Positions 7,380 through 14,519 of a stretch of 19,515 nt of DNA are shown here, piece after piece. The DNA lies in assembly GCA_050955105.1 (NCBI GenBank), contig JBPBQZ010000117.1, positions 1 to 19,515 of the forward strand, in the 5' to 3' direction. The DNA is from JBPBQZ01 sp050955105 (GTDB lineage Bacteria; Pseudomonadota; Gammaproteobacteria; Burkholderiales; Burkholderiaceae). A program made the translations under genes and the position numbers. Each line of letters begins with the position of its first letter. The stretch's first letter is position 1. Under the pieces are notes generated by a model. The model saw only the letters and a program-made list of their open reading frames with translations, searched no databases and had not been told where the DNA came from.

Positions 7380-8471
7380 ATGGCTGAGGCACAGCAAGCG
7401 GAGGCCGTCGTCCCAACGGCCCTGGAATACCCGTTCGCGGCGCCACCCGCGCCGGGCCAGACACTGGAAGTGGCGCCCGGCGTGCTGTGGATTCGCATGC
7501 CGATGCCCTCGGCGCTCGACCATATCAATTTGTGGGCCATCGAAGACGGCGCCGGCTGGACCATCGTCGACACCGGCCTGCGCAATGCCAATACCGCCGA
7601 AGCCTGGGAGCACCTGTTCAATGGCGCGCTTGGCGGCCGACCCGTCACGCGCGTCATCGTCACGCATATGCATCCGGATCACATCGGCATGGCCGGATGG
7701 CTGACGCGCAAGTTCGGCTGTCGCCTGTGGATTACGCGTCTCGAATATATGCAATGCCGGGTACTGGTGGCCGACACCGGTCGGGAGGCGCCGCTCGACG
7801 CCGTGAATTTCCTGCGCGGCGCGGGCTGGAGCGAGGTGGCGCTGGAAGGCTATCGAGCACGCTTCGGTAATTTTGGGAAGAACACCTACGCGCTGCCGGA
7901 CAGCTATCGGCGCCTGAGTGATGGGGAATCGCTGCAGATCGGTGCCCACGAGTGGCGCGTGGTCGTGGGCAATGGTCATTCGCCGGAGCACGCCTGCCTA
8001 TGGTGCCCGACGCTCAAGCTGTTTATTTCGGGAGATCAGGTGCTGCCGCGCATCTCGTCGAACGTTTCTGTGCATCCGACCGAGCCCGATGCCGATCCAA
8101 TGCGTGACTGGTACGGGTCGCTGGCGAAGATTGCGATGCAGGTGCCTGACGACGTGCTGGTGCTGCCCGCGCATAACGAGTGCTTCTATGGGCTGCACGC
8201 GCGGCTGACGCGCCTGGTAACCGGCCAGGACAAGGCCATGGAACGGCTGCGCGGCGCGTTAGCCAAGGGCCCCTGCCGCGTAATCGACGTGTTCTCCGCG
8301 CTATTCAAGCGGCCGATCGTCGAGACCGACGCGCCGCTGATGGGGCTGGCCACCGGCGAAAGCCAAGCGTGCCTGAATCATCTACTTTGGAGCGGCGAAG
8401 TAACGCTCGACGTCGATGCGAAGGGTGTGCGCTGGTATCGGATCGGTTCAGCGCACGCACTGCCTGGCTGA
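7380..8471 (+). CDS. MBL-fold metallo-hydrolase
   Basis: This 363-residue metallo-beta-lactamase-fold enzyme has the metal-binding motif THMHPDHIG, giving His96, His98, Asp100 and His101. His200 in GNGHSPEH, Asp219 in FISGDQVL and His265 in LPAHN supply the remaining dinuclear-site ligands. The C-terminal 90 residues form an extra helical/winged region seen in longer family members. The ATG at 7380 is preferred because GGAG lies six bases upstream; an in-frame ATG at 7368 is the alternative. It is divergent from Block A and could act on a thioester, lactone or related ester, but the fold is too diverse to assign a substrate. The last few codons overlap sequence that, on the opposite strand, resembles an IS4-like transposase end, so the natural C-terminus may have been altered. 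Confidence 0.9.
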   Translation: MAEAQQAEAVVPTALEYPFAAPPAPGQTLEVAPGVLWIRMPMPSALDHINLWAIEDGAGWTIVDTGLRNANTAEAWEHLFNGALGGRPVTRVIVTHMHPDHIGMAGWLTRKFGCRLWITRLEYMQCRVLVADTGREAPLDAVNFLRGAGWSEVALEGYRARFGNFGKNTYALPDSYRRLSDGESLQIGAHEWRVVVGNGHSPEHACLWCPTLKLFISGDQVLPRISSNVSVHPTEPDADPMRDWYGSLAKIAMQVPDDVLVLPAHNECFYGLHARLTRLVTGQDKAMERLRGALAKGPCRVIDVFSALFKRPIVETDAPLMGLATGESQACLNHLLWSGEVTLDVDAKGVRWYRIGSAHALPG

Positions 8472-8640
8472 ACGGTAAGTCTTCGGGGCGTTGCCCCGTG
8501 TCCTGCGCCGCTTCGTACATCCGACGGCAAATCGCAGCACTGGCGCGCACCCTCGCGTAGAACTCCTGACGTGCCAGCTTGCGAGTCTTGCTGCGCAATA
8601 CCTCCCTGTCGATGCTCATGACCCAGCAGCCCACCTGGCG
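8443..8640 (-). pseudogene. Decayed C-terminal fragment of an IS4-like transposase
   Basis: On the minus strand a short frame reads VLRSKTRKLARQEFYARV, followed by MYEAAQDTGQRPEDLPFSQAVR. This follows the pattern I recall from the C-terminal end of IS4-group transposases, roughly VLRSKTPELVRQEFYG, then an alpha-helical stretch, then EAA and DP(D/E)LSF. No DDE catalytic core, start region or terminal inverted repeat remains, so it is a relic. It occupies most of the noncoding gap between the MBL-fold gene and the porin (8472-8835) and overlaps the MBL gene's last codons. The family call rests on memory of the motif, not on an alignment. Confidence 0.5.
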
Positions 8641-8743
8641 CTGCTGCGGGACGGCGCGCGCTGCCACCTGCCGTTCAAACAATTAGCGCATCACTTCCCC
8701 GCCGAGCCGTGATCGGTCTTGCGAGATCGCGTTCGCAGGTTTT

Positions 8744-8808
8744 GGTTATGGAATGGCTTGAAAACAGCATATCAGAGGCATTTTTCTTTCCGATAACCTC
8801 ACGGATCA
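8744..8808 (+). promoter_or_regulatory. Putative LysR-type operator upstream of the porin: ATAACC half sites
   Basis: ATAACC-TCAC-GGATCA lies at 8793-8808, matching a PcaQ-like consensus (ATAACC-N4-GGTTAA) in the first half and at four of six positions in the second. A separate GGTTAT (the reverse complement of ATAACC) is at 8744-8749. The main site is only 27 bp before the apparent porin ATG, closer than in the two related sites in this window, so either the porin starts further downstream or this site works differently. Confidence 0.4.
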
Positions 8809-8835
8809 ATATCCAACGAGCTCGGGGAGGGCGCC

Positions 8836-10185
8836 ATGTCCAGTGATACATCTGATGTCCAGTCGCACATCATTTCACCCAAGAAAGGTAAATTAGCTGT
8901 ACTAGATTTATTGGCAATCGTTCACAACCGAGAACCCTTGTATAAAGCGGCAAGAGACACGCAAACGAGAAGGTTGATCGCATTAGCCGTCGCGGTTGTA
9001 TTAGGCGGCACCGCGTTGCAGGCTGCGGCGCAATCCAGCGTGACTCTGTACGGCGTCGTCGACGACACCATTGCCTATCAAAGCAGCCAAACCACCCTCG
9101 GTTCGACTAGCGGAGGCCGCTCCAACGTCAAGCTGTCGCAAGGGGTCGCATACGGCAACCGATTCGGCTTCAAGGGCAGGGAAGATCTAGGCGGTGGCAC
9201 TGCTGTCGCGTTCCAGTTGGAATCAGGCTTCAATCTCAACACTGGCGCCTCGCTCTATACCGGGTCGATGTTTGGGCGGCAAGCATGGGTCGGGCTGACG
9301 AACCCGCATTACGGTACGGTCTCGGTGGGTCGGCAGTATATTTCTTATTTCAACCTGCTTTCTTCATATAGCCCGAACATTTGGCTATCCGGCTTTTACG
9401 GCGCCCACCCCGGCGATATCGATGCGCTGGATGTCGGCTATCGCACGAACAATGCTGTCATGTACACGTCACCGAATTGGTACGGTGTGACGATAAGCGC
9501 TACCTACGCGCTTGCAGGTGTTCCTGGAAGTATCAACCGGGGTTCGACATGGAGTGGCGCGGTGCGCTATCAGAACGGACCGATCGGCATGTCGGCCGGC
9601 ATCATGCGCATCAACAACTCAACCTCTGGCGGCGGCGTATTCGGTGCGGAATCAACCACCAGTACCGGTGGCGAGTCCGGCGTATCGGCGCTCACCAACG
9701 GCTATCAATGGGCCCAGGGGCAACAGCGGATCGCGGTGGGCGGTGGCTACAAATTCAACGCCAACTGGGACGTGTCGATGACTTACTCGAACGTCCAATA
9801 CATCCCCGGTCGTAACTCCGGATTCACCGATGCCGCGATCTTCAATACCGCTGGCGCGGTGTTGCACTGGCGTGCCACGCCCGCCTTGAACATAGCAGGC
9901 GGGTACGCCTATACCCGCGCCACGCGGGCGAACGGCATCAAGAGCGCGGCACAGTATCAGCAAGTCAGCCTGGCGGAGATCTATTCGGTCTCCAAGCGAA
10001 CCAATTTTTATGCCACGCAAGCCTTCCAGCGCGCTAACGGCAATACGCTTGGCACGCCGTCAGCCACTGGGGTACAAGCCGCGCAAATCATTGCGACGCC
10101 ATCCATCGGTGACGGCTTCAGCAGCACGCCGTCTTCGTCCCGCAGCTTGATCGCGGTCGGCGTCGGGATTACCCACTCGTTCTGA
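8836..10185 (+). CDS. Gram-negative general porin (Burkholderia OmpC-like, Porin_4 type)
   Basis: This outer-membrane trimeric beta-barrel porin allows diffusion of small hydrophilic solutes. A signal peptide is clear: TRRLIALAVAVVLGGTALQ, with cleavage likely after AAA before QSSVTLYGVVDD, the canonical mature start of Burkholderia porins. Further landmarks are GNRFGFKGREDLGGGTAVAFQLESGF and a terminal Phe (GITHSF) required for barrel assembly. From ATG 8836, with a strong GGGGAGGG upstream, the protein has 449 residues but carries about 43 residues before the signal peptide, which is abnormal. A TTG at 8938 would give 415 residues and an ordinary signal. The extension is richer in TTA/CTA codons than the rest. 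It probably serves uptake of the compound handled by the neighbouring catabolic genes. Confidence 0.92.
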   Translation: MSSDTSDVQSHIISPKKGKLAVLDLLAIVHNREPLYKAARDTQTRRLIALAVAVVLGGTALQAAAQSSVTLYGVVDDTIAYQSSQTTLGSTSGGRSNVKLSQGVAYGNRFGFKGREDLGGGTAVAFQLESGFNLNTGASLYTGSMFGRQAWVGLTNPHYGTVSVGRQYISYFNLLSSYSPNIWLSGFYGAHPGDIDALDVGYRTNNAVMYTSPNWYGVTISATYALAGVPGSINRGSTWSGAVRYQNGPIGMSAGIMRINNSTSGGGVFGAESTTSTGGESGVSALTNGYQWAQGQQRIAVGGGYKFNANWDVSMTYSNVQYIPGRNSGFTDAAIFNTAGAVLHWRATPALNIAGGYAYTRATRANGIKSAAQYQQVSLAEIYSVSKRTNFYATQAFQRANGNTLGTPSATGVQAAQIIATPSIGDGFSSTPSSSRSLIAVGVGITHSF

Positions 10186-10190
10186 GAGCC

Positions 10191-10244
10191 GAGCGGCTGA
10201 GCGGCTGAGTCGGTCCGGTGCTACTGGGCCGCGCTCAGCCGCTC
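10191..10244. terminator. Bidirectional inverted repeat between convergent porin and RidA-family genes
   Basis: GAGCGGCTGAG (10191-10201, and again overlapping at 10199-10209) is a perfect 11-bp inverse of CTCAGCCGCTC (10234-10244). The hairpin lies between the porin stop (10185) and the stop of the convergent RidA-family gene (10243). Position and stem strength suggest a shared terminator, but neither side has a proper T-run. Confidence 0.5.
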
Positions 10245-10719
10245 AAACCACCACTTCAAATAGCGCCTCGATCTCGACGGTGACATTGTGCGGCATGGTG
10301 GTGACGCCCACCGCGGTGCGGGTATGGGCGCCGCGCTCGCCGAAGACTTCAATCATCAGATCCGACGCACCGTTCACAATTTCGGCGACTTTCCAGAAAT
10401 CGGGTTCCACCGCGACAAAACCGCGCAGGTTGACGACGGACAAGACGTCATCCAGACCGCGCGGCAAAGCGCTGCGAACCTGTGCCAGTACATTCAGTGC
10501 CGACATTCTGGCGGCTTGTTGACCGCCCTGCAGTGTCCATGCACTACCCACTTTGCCTGTATAGCTCAGATTGCCGTCCCAGACTGGCAACTGTCCGGAG
10601 ACCCAGAGCATATTGCCGACCTTGCGGGTCATCACTATGCGGGCCGAGCGGGGCGCCGGTGCTGCCACCGGAAGCTCAATTCCCAAACGCACCATGCGCT
10701 GCTCAGGGCTTTCGATCAT
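10243..10719 (-). CDS. RidA/YjgF/YER057c family protein (YjgF-like subgroup of about 155 residues)
   Basis: This 158-residue cytoplasmic protein starts at ATG 10719 with GGAG eight bases upstream. It has the RidA-like core LWVSGQLPVWDGNLSYTGKVG (about 38-58), a helix QQAARMSALNVLAQV, and NGASDLMIEVFGERGAHTRTAVGV, in which Arg134 is the position of the conserved arginine that binds the substrate carboxylate in RidA. It is about 30 residues longer than E. coli RidA at the N-terminus, matching a separate subgroup typified by the LGIELP start. Canonical RidA hydrolyses reactive enamine/imine intermediates; other family members act in catabolic operons, for example as 2-aminomuconate deaminase. 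It is divergent from the YCII gene and may belong to the same pathway, but its reaction is unassigned. Confidence 0.88.
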   Translation of the reverse strand: MIESPEQRMVRLGIELPVAAPAPRSARIVMTRKVGNMLWVSGQLPVWDGNLSYTGKVGSAWTLQGGQQAARMSALNVLAQVRSALPRGLDDVLSVVNLRGFVAVEPDFWKVAEIVNGASDLMIEVFGERGAHTRTAVGVTTMPHNVTVEIEALFEVVV

Positions 10720-10797
10720 CGACTTATCTCCTTGAAGTGAGTCTGGCAATTGTCCTGAATTCAATCTCAGGCTACCTACACTTTTCGTGCGAGGTCC

Positions 10798-10862
10798 ATA
10801 ACCAAACAGTTCTAGCCCGTCCTGAAATAGTCATGATGGCGAGCGGAAACACGCCCTACCAT
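10798..10862 (+). promoter_or_regulatory. Putative LysR-dependent promoter of the YCII gene
   Basis: ATAACC-AAAC-AGTTCT (10798-10813) keeps the full left half of the ATAACC-N4-GGTTAA pattern and three positions of the right half. A -10-like TACCAT (10857-10862) begins 59 nt after the motif start. The motif ends 78 nt before the YCII ATG. This geometry repeats almost exactly upstream of the enolase-family gene. The motif centre would lie near -63 of the implied transcription start, the usual place for a LysR-type recognition site. There is no convincing -35, as expected for an activator-dependent promoter. Confidence 0.45.
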
Positions 10863-10891
10863 TAAGACCCACACTAGGAGGTACAGAGCCG

Positions 10892-11209
10892 ATGCTATAT
10901 ATCGTTTATCAGGAAGACCGCGATGAAGGCGCGGCGGAGATCCGGCGCGCCGTGAAGCCCGACCATCTGAAATATCTCGCCACCTTCGAGCACGTTCTCG
11001 TGCTTGGCGGCGCGATGCTTGCGGAGGATGGCATCAAGCGAACCGGCAGCGTACTGATTGTGAATTTGCCAGACCTCAAGTCGGCCGAGGAATTCTCAGC
11101 CAACGAACCATTTCGCAAGGCCGGCTTGTTCAAGCGCGTCAGCATTACGAGGATGCGCCGCGGACAATGGAATCCTGCTGCCGCGCCCGCCACCGAAGAA
11201 GGAAACTAA
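10892..11209 (+). CDS. YCII-related (YciI-like) small protein
   Basis: This 105-residue protein has the YCII alpha/beta fold pattern: MLYIVYQEDRDEG at the start, KPDHLKYLATFEHVLVLGGAM with the conserved His25, and a SANEPFRKAGLFKRVSITRM segment equivalent to the ADPF-x-KAGL motif of the family. The start has an excellent AGGAGG-type site in front. Most YciI-like proteins are uncharacterised; one member, TftG, acts as a dehydrochlorinase in a Burkholderia chlorophenol pathway, and a His-Asp pair is proposed as the active site. Here the Asp position is Glu (NEPF), so activity may differ. It converges on the LysR gene with a 4-bp overlap of the ends and is divergent from the RidA-family gene. 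A catabolic role with the neighbours is inferred. Confidence 0.87.
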   Translation: MLYIVYQEDRDEGAAEIRRAVKPDHLKYLATFEHVLVLGGAMLAEDGIKRTGSVLIVNLPDLKSAEEFSANEPFRKAGLFKRVSITRMRRGQWNPAAAPATEEGN

Positions 11210-12195
11210 GCGGCCCCGCGAACCAGCTCGTCGGCCGGGCTATGGTAAAGCTCTGCCGCGGCACGTTTCAGACATTCAATCATGGTTGCGGTGCGGTTCG
11301 ATAAACCAATCGCCGCATTCGTGATGATGCCCACCGGCAAGGCGGGGTAACCCATATCGATCGGCAACCGCACCAACAAGCTTTGGCGGATGTCGGCAGC
11401 AACGATTTGCAACGGTAACGCGGCAACGATATTGCGCTGCATCAGCAGGGCGCGGATCAGCGGAAAAGACACTGTCTCGATGACGCGTTTCGGCGGCTTC
11501 AAACCCTCGCGGATAAAGAACAGATTGATCGGTGCTCTGACCACACTGGAAGCATGCGGCATCACCCATTCCTGTTGCTGCAGATCGGCGGGCGTGACAC
11601 TGGCCTGCGCCGCGAGCGGATTCTGCACCCCGGCAACCAGCACGATCGGCTCGAAATAAAGCGGAGTCTGATTGAGCGGATTAATCTGATTGATCGCGCC
11701 GACGTCCGACATGCGGCCGACTACTACGTCGATCTCACCCTCGATCAGACCCGCCAGCAACTTGTCCTTGTTGCCGTCGAACACCGTCACCCGCGCCAGG
11801 TCATTGCGCATGTAGAAAATTGACAGCGCGTGCGGCAGCAGTTGCGGCAGCGCCACCATGTAGCTGCCGATCACCAGCGTGCCGCCCGCGCCCTGTTTCA
11901 GCGCGGTGAGTTCCTCGGCGGCACGTCTGGACTCAGCGTGCATCGAGCGTGCGTAGCGAATGAAATATTGACCGAATTCGGTCGGTTCGACGCCCTTGAC
12001 GGTGCGCTCGAACAGCGTCTCGCCTAGCAAGACTTCCAGCTCGCGAATCGTCTTCGATACGGCGGGCTGCGACATGTGCAACAGTTCTGCGGCCTTGGAG
12101 ATCGAGCCGGAGTCAGCCACGGCTTTAAGCAGTACCAGTTGACGCAGCTTGATCTGGGTGGTCAGGATGCGTTCGATCGAACGTTCGACTGGCAT
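11206..12195 (-). CDS. LysR-family transcriptional regulator (PcaQ/GbpR-like)
   Basis: This 329-residue protein has a winged HTH at about residues 16-75: IKLRQLVLLKAVADSGSIS, KAAELLHMSQPAVSKTIREL, then LGETLFERTVKGVEPTEFG. From residue 105 on, the LysR substrate-binding domain starts GGTLVIGSYMVALPQLLP. The KGVEPTEFGQ and early ALPQLLP features are typical of the GbpR/PcaQ branch, which controls sugar-acid or protocatechuate catabolism and uptake. The start at ATG 12195 has GGA eight bases upstream. The gene is divergent from the enolase-family gene, the standard arrangement in which LysR proteins activate the divergent operon in response to a pathway intermediate. Candidate operators lie in the 209-bp gap and upstream of the YCII and porin genes. 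The inducer is unknown. Confidence 0.93.
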   Translation of the reverse strand: MPVERSIERILTTQIKLRQLVLLKAVADSGSISKAAELLHMSQPAVSKTIRELEVLLGETLFERTVKGVEPTEFGQYFIRYARSMHAESRRAAEELTALKQGAGGTLVIGSYMVALPQLLPHALSIFYMRNDLARVTVFDGNKDKLLAGLIEGEIDVVVGRMSDVGAINQINPLNQTPLYFEPIVLVAGVQNPLAAQASVTPADLQQQEWVMPHASSVVRAPINLFFIREGLKPPKRVIETVSFPLIRALLMQRNIVAALPLQIVAADIRQSLLVRLPIDMGYPALPVGIITNAAIGLSNRTATMIECLKRAAAELYHSPADELVRGAA

Positions 12196-12236
12196 TACCT
12201 ATTCCTTTAGGATGGTCTCCATTTTTTTCGCAGGCC

Positions 12237-12250
12237 GTGCATTCATGCAC
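12237..12250. promoter_or_regulatory. Inverted repeat GTGCAT-TC-ATGCAC in the LysR/enolase divergent region
   Basis: A perfect 6-bp dyad with a 2-bp spacer sits 41 bp upstream of the LysR start codon and about 60 bp from the ATAACC motif in the same gap. It may be a second regulator's site or part of LysR autoregulation. No promoter element can be firmly placed around it. Confidence 0.3.
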
Positions 12251-12309
12251 TAGCCAATAGTACTGCGATTCGATCGACATAAATAAAACAGGCGCCTTAA
12301 AAAGCTGCC

Positions 12310-12374
12310 ATAACCATTTGGTTTTGGCGCGTCGCCCGATCCGAATATTGCCGGCAATTCGACGATGCTAGTCT
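12310..12374 (+). promoter_or_regulatory. Putative LysR-dependent promoter of the Block B operon
   Basis: ATAACC-ATTT-GGTTTT (12310-12325) matches the PcaQ operator form ATAACC-N4-GGTTAA at 10 of 12 specified positions. A -10-like TAGTCT (12369-12374) starts 59 nt after the motif start, exactly as in front of the YCII gene. The motif ends 79 nt before the enolase-family start codon. The implied transcription start near 12381 puts the dyad centre around -63, standard for a LysR recognition site. The PcaQ-like LysR is encoded divergently. The match to PcaQ rests on recalled literature. Confidence 0.55.
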
Positions 12375-12404
12375 CTATCCAACTTACCGATCAGAGAGCG
12401 CGTC

Positions 12405-13469
12405 GTGTTGATTAAATCGTTTGAAATTGAGCATCTGAGCTTGCCCGACGAAGACCCCAATTGGAAGTTTGCTGGCCAGGCTTATCCGACCAACGAAGCC
12501 TGTGTATTGACCTTGACTGCCGAGGACGGCACCCAAGGCCTCGGGTACGCCGCAGCGTTCCCACACCTTGCGGCGACCGCTCTGGGCGTTGAAGGGGCAT
12601 TGCAGCGTATTTGTCCGAAGCTGATCGGCCAGGACGCCATGGCACTCGAAGCCAATTTTGCTAAGGTCGATGCCGCGTTGGTGGGTAACAACCCAGCGAA
12701 AGCTGCGATCGACTGCGCGCTCCACGATTTGAAAGCGCGGCTGCTCGAGGTACCGCTCTATGAGTTGCTGGGCGGCAAGACCACCGACAAAATCGCCATC
12801 TGCCGGATGCTGGGGTTGAAGACGCCGGACGAAATGGCTGAACGCGCACAACGACTCGCTGATCAAGGCTACGGTTATTTAAAGTTGAAAGTGGGCGGCG
12901 AGGTGCGGGAAGACATCGCCCGACTGCGAGCGGTACGCAAACAAGTAGGCGATGCGGTGCGTCTGGTCGCCGATCCGAATCAGTCGTATCGGTCCAAAGA
13001 CGCCATCGTCTTTGCGCAGCGCGCGGTGGAATTCGATGTCGACATCATCGAGCAACCCGTACGCGCCGAGGACTTGGCGGGCTTACACCATGTGACGCAA
13101 ATGTCGAGCATCGCCATCGAAGCCGACGAAAGCGCATTCTCGGCGGAATCGACTTACCGTCTCGCCGCGGGGCAATACATCGACGCGGTCAGCCTCAAGG
13201 TGCCAAAGATGGGTGGCATACGCGCCGTCCAAACAGCGGCACGGATTTGCGAAGTCGCGCATCTCGGATGTCGGATGGGCGCCAACGTCGGCAGTCAGTT
13301 GCTGGCAGCGCATGCGCTGCATCTGGCGGTGAGCCTGCCTAATCTGACCTACGCATGCGAGCTGGCGGAATTTCAAAAGTTATTGAACGATCCCTTCACC
13401 GGTCTGGAAGTCAAGGATGGCTACCTTTATCTGCCCGACGGGCCGGGTGTCGGCGTACACCGCTTGTGA
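12405..13469 (+). CDS. Enolase-superfamily enzyme, muconate-lactonizing/mandelate-racemase type
   Basis: This 354-residue enzyme has an N-terminal capping domain (1-125) and a C-terminal barrel. Catalytic residues of the MLE subgroup are all visible: the K-x-K motif Lys160/Lys162 (YLKLKVGG), metal ligands Asp190 (VADPNQSY), Glu216 (IIEQPV) and Asp241 (IEADES), and the opposing base Lys265 (VSLKVPKMGG). Such enzymes abstract a proton alpha to a carboxylate and perform cycloisomerisation, racemisation or dehydration; which one applies here cannot be read. Start codon is GTG 12405 (TTG 12408 is the alternative), with GAGAG upstream. It is the first gene of Block B, followed after 129 bp by the transporter genes, and is divergent from the LysR gene. 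The PcaQ-like operator in front suggests a role in organic-acid or aromatic catabolism. Confidence 0.92.
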   Translation: MLIKSFEIEHLSLPDEDPNWKFAGQAYPTNEACVLTLTAEDGTQGLGYAAAFPHLAATALGVEGALQRICPKLIGQDAMALEANFAKVDAALVGNNPAKAAIDCALHDLKARLLEVPLYELLGGKTTDKIAICRMLGLKTPDEMAERAQRLADQGYGYLKLKVGGEVREDIARLRAVRKQVGDAVRLVADPNQSYRSKDAIVFAQRAVEFDVDIIEQPVRAEDLAGLHHVTQMSSIAIEADESAFSAESTYRLAAGQYIDAVSLKVPKMGGIRAVQTAARICEVAHLGCRMGANVGSQLLAAHALHLAVSLPNLTYACELAEFQKLLNDPFTGLEVKDGYLYLPDGPGVGVHRL

Positions 13470-13598
13470 CCGGACGCGGCCGGGCCTCGGTGGCACGGCC
13501 ATGCCGCAAACCTCGGGGCAGGTCTCTATCAGCGCGATTTTTCCGCCGTACACCTGCTTGAAACGTTCCCCCACTCTTGCTCCACCAGGAGAGAAGCA

Positions 13599-14519
13599 GT
13601 GACAGAGAGTTTAATCATCACGCAACTTATCAATGGACTGCAGTTCGGGGTCTTGTTGTTTCTGATGGCCGCTGGCTTGACCCTGGTGTTCGGCATTGTC
13701 AACTTCGTCAACATGGCGCACGGGTCGTTCTACATGATCGGTGCCTATGTCGGTGCGACCCTCTACAACTTTAGTCATTCCTTTATCCTGGCATTCGTAC
13801 TGACGATCCCGGCAATGCTGCTCCTTGGGGTAGTGATACAACGCCTGGTGCTGGCCAGTCTGTTTCAAAGGGATCATCTTGACCAGGTACTCGCGACCTT
13901 CGGGCTGATTCTGTTCTTCAATGAATTCGCCCGCACGCTCTGGGGGCCCGCGCCCTACTACATCGAGCTGCCCGCCGCGTTGAGCGGTGCTGTGACACTG
14001 CTGGGTGTGACTTATCCGTCGTATCGAATCCTGATCGTCGCGGTCGGCCTGATAGTGGCCGCCGCCATCTACTTGATCGTGCACCGTACCCGTTTTGGCA
14101 TGTTGCTGCGAGCCGGTGCCACCGACGCACCAATGGTCGCCGCGCTGGGCGTCAACATCACCCTGATCAACACATTGATCTTCGGGCTGGGGGCGGTTTT
14201 GGCGGGTATCGCAGGCTTGATGGCAGGGCCGATCCTGTCGATCGAACCAGGTATGGGCGATGGCATTTTGATTCTCACGGTCGTGATTATCGTGATCGGC
14301 GGCGTCGGCTCGATTCGTGGCGCTTTCTATGCGTCGCTGATCGTCGGCGTGGTTGATACCGTCGGTCGCGTCTCGCTGCCCTTGCTGCTGGAGAGCATCT
14401 TCCCGAATAACGTGGCGAGCACTGCCGGGCCCGCCATATCGTCGATGCTGATCTATATCCTCATGGCGGCAGTTCTGGCATTCAAGCCCGCCGGTCTCTT
14501 TCCTGTCAAACATGGATAA
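13599..14519 (+). CDS. HAAT-family ABC transporter permease, LivH type (Block B)
   Basis: This 306-residue inner-membrane permease has about eight hydrophobic segments. It carries the LivH hallmarks GLTLVFGIVNFVNMAHGSFYMIGAY near residues 27-50, LGVNITLINTLIFGLGAVLAGIAGLMAGP in the middle, and VIGGVGSIRGAF as the ATPase-coupling loop. Start is GTG 13599 with AGGAG about eight bases ahead. The 129-bp gap after the enolase-family gene shows no clear promoter or terminator, so co-transcription is likely. The last eight bases overlap the next permease's start. It pairs with the LivM-type permease to form the channel. It belongs to a different transporter lineage from Block A: gene order here is H-M-G-F-binding protein, and the ATPases lack the Urt-type motifs. 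Confidence 0.93.
   Translation: MTESLIITQLINGLQFGVLLFLMAAGLTLVFGIVNFVNMAHGSFYMIGAYVGATLYNFSHSFILAFVLTIPAMLLLGVVIQRLVLASLFQRDHLDQVLATFGLILFFNEFARTLWGPAPYYIELPAALSGAVTLLGVTYPSYRILIVAVGLIVAAAIYLIVHRTRFGMLLRAGATDAPMVAALGVNITLINTLIFGLGAVLAGIAGLMAGPILSIEPGMGDGILILTVVIIVIGGVGSIRGAFYASLIVGVVDTVGRVSLPLLLESIFPNNVASTAGPAISSMLIYILMAAVLAFKPAGLFPVKHG

Noticed and set aside
6555..7991. Long minus-strand open frame that would extend the cysteine hydrolase to 478 residues
   Set aside because: The extra N-terminus is antisense to the clearly coding MBL-fold gene and has no domain. ATG 7250 has a proper AGGAG and gives normal family length.
8491..8712. Small plus-strand open frame of 73 codons in the MBL-porin gap
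   Set aside because: No ribosome-binding site or family pattern; the opposite strand carries the transposase-like relic that explains this DNA.
12873..12878. GGTTAT inside the enolase-family gene
   Set aside because: It is an isolated half site in coding sequence encoding the conserved GYLKLK region; no second half is present.
13470..13598. Possible separate promoter or terminator between the enolase-family gene and the Block B permease
   Set aside because: I saw GC-rich partial repeats but no clear stem with T-run and no promoter pair; co-transcription is the simpler view.
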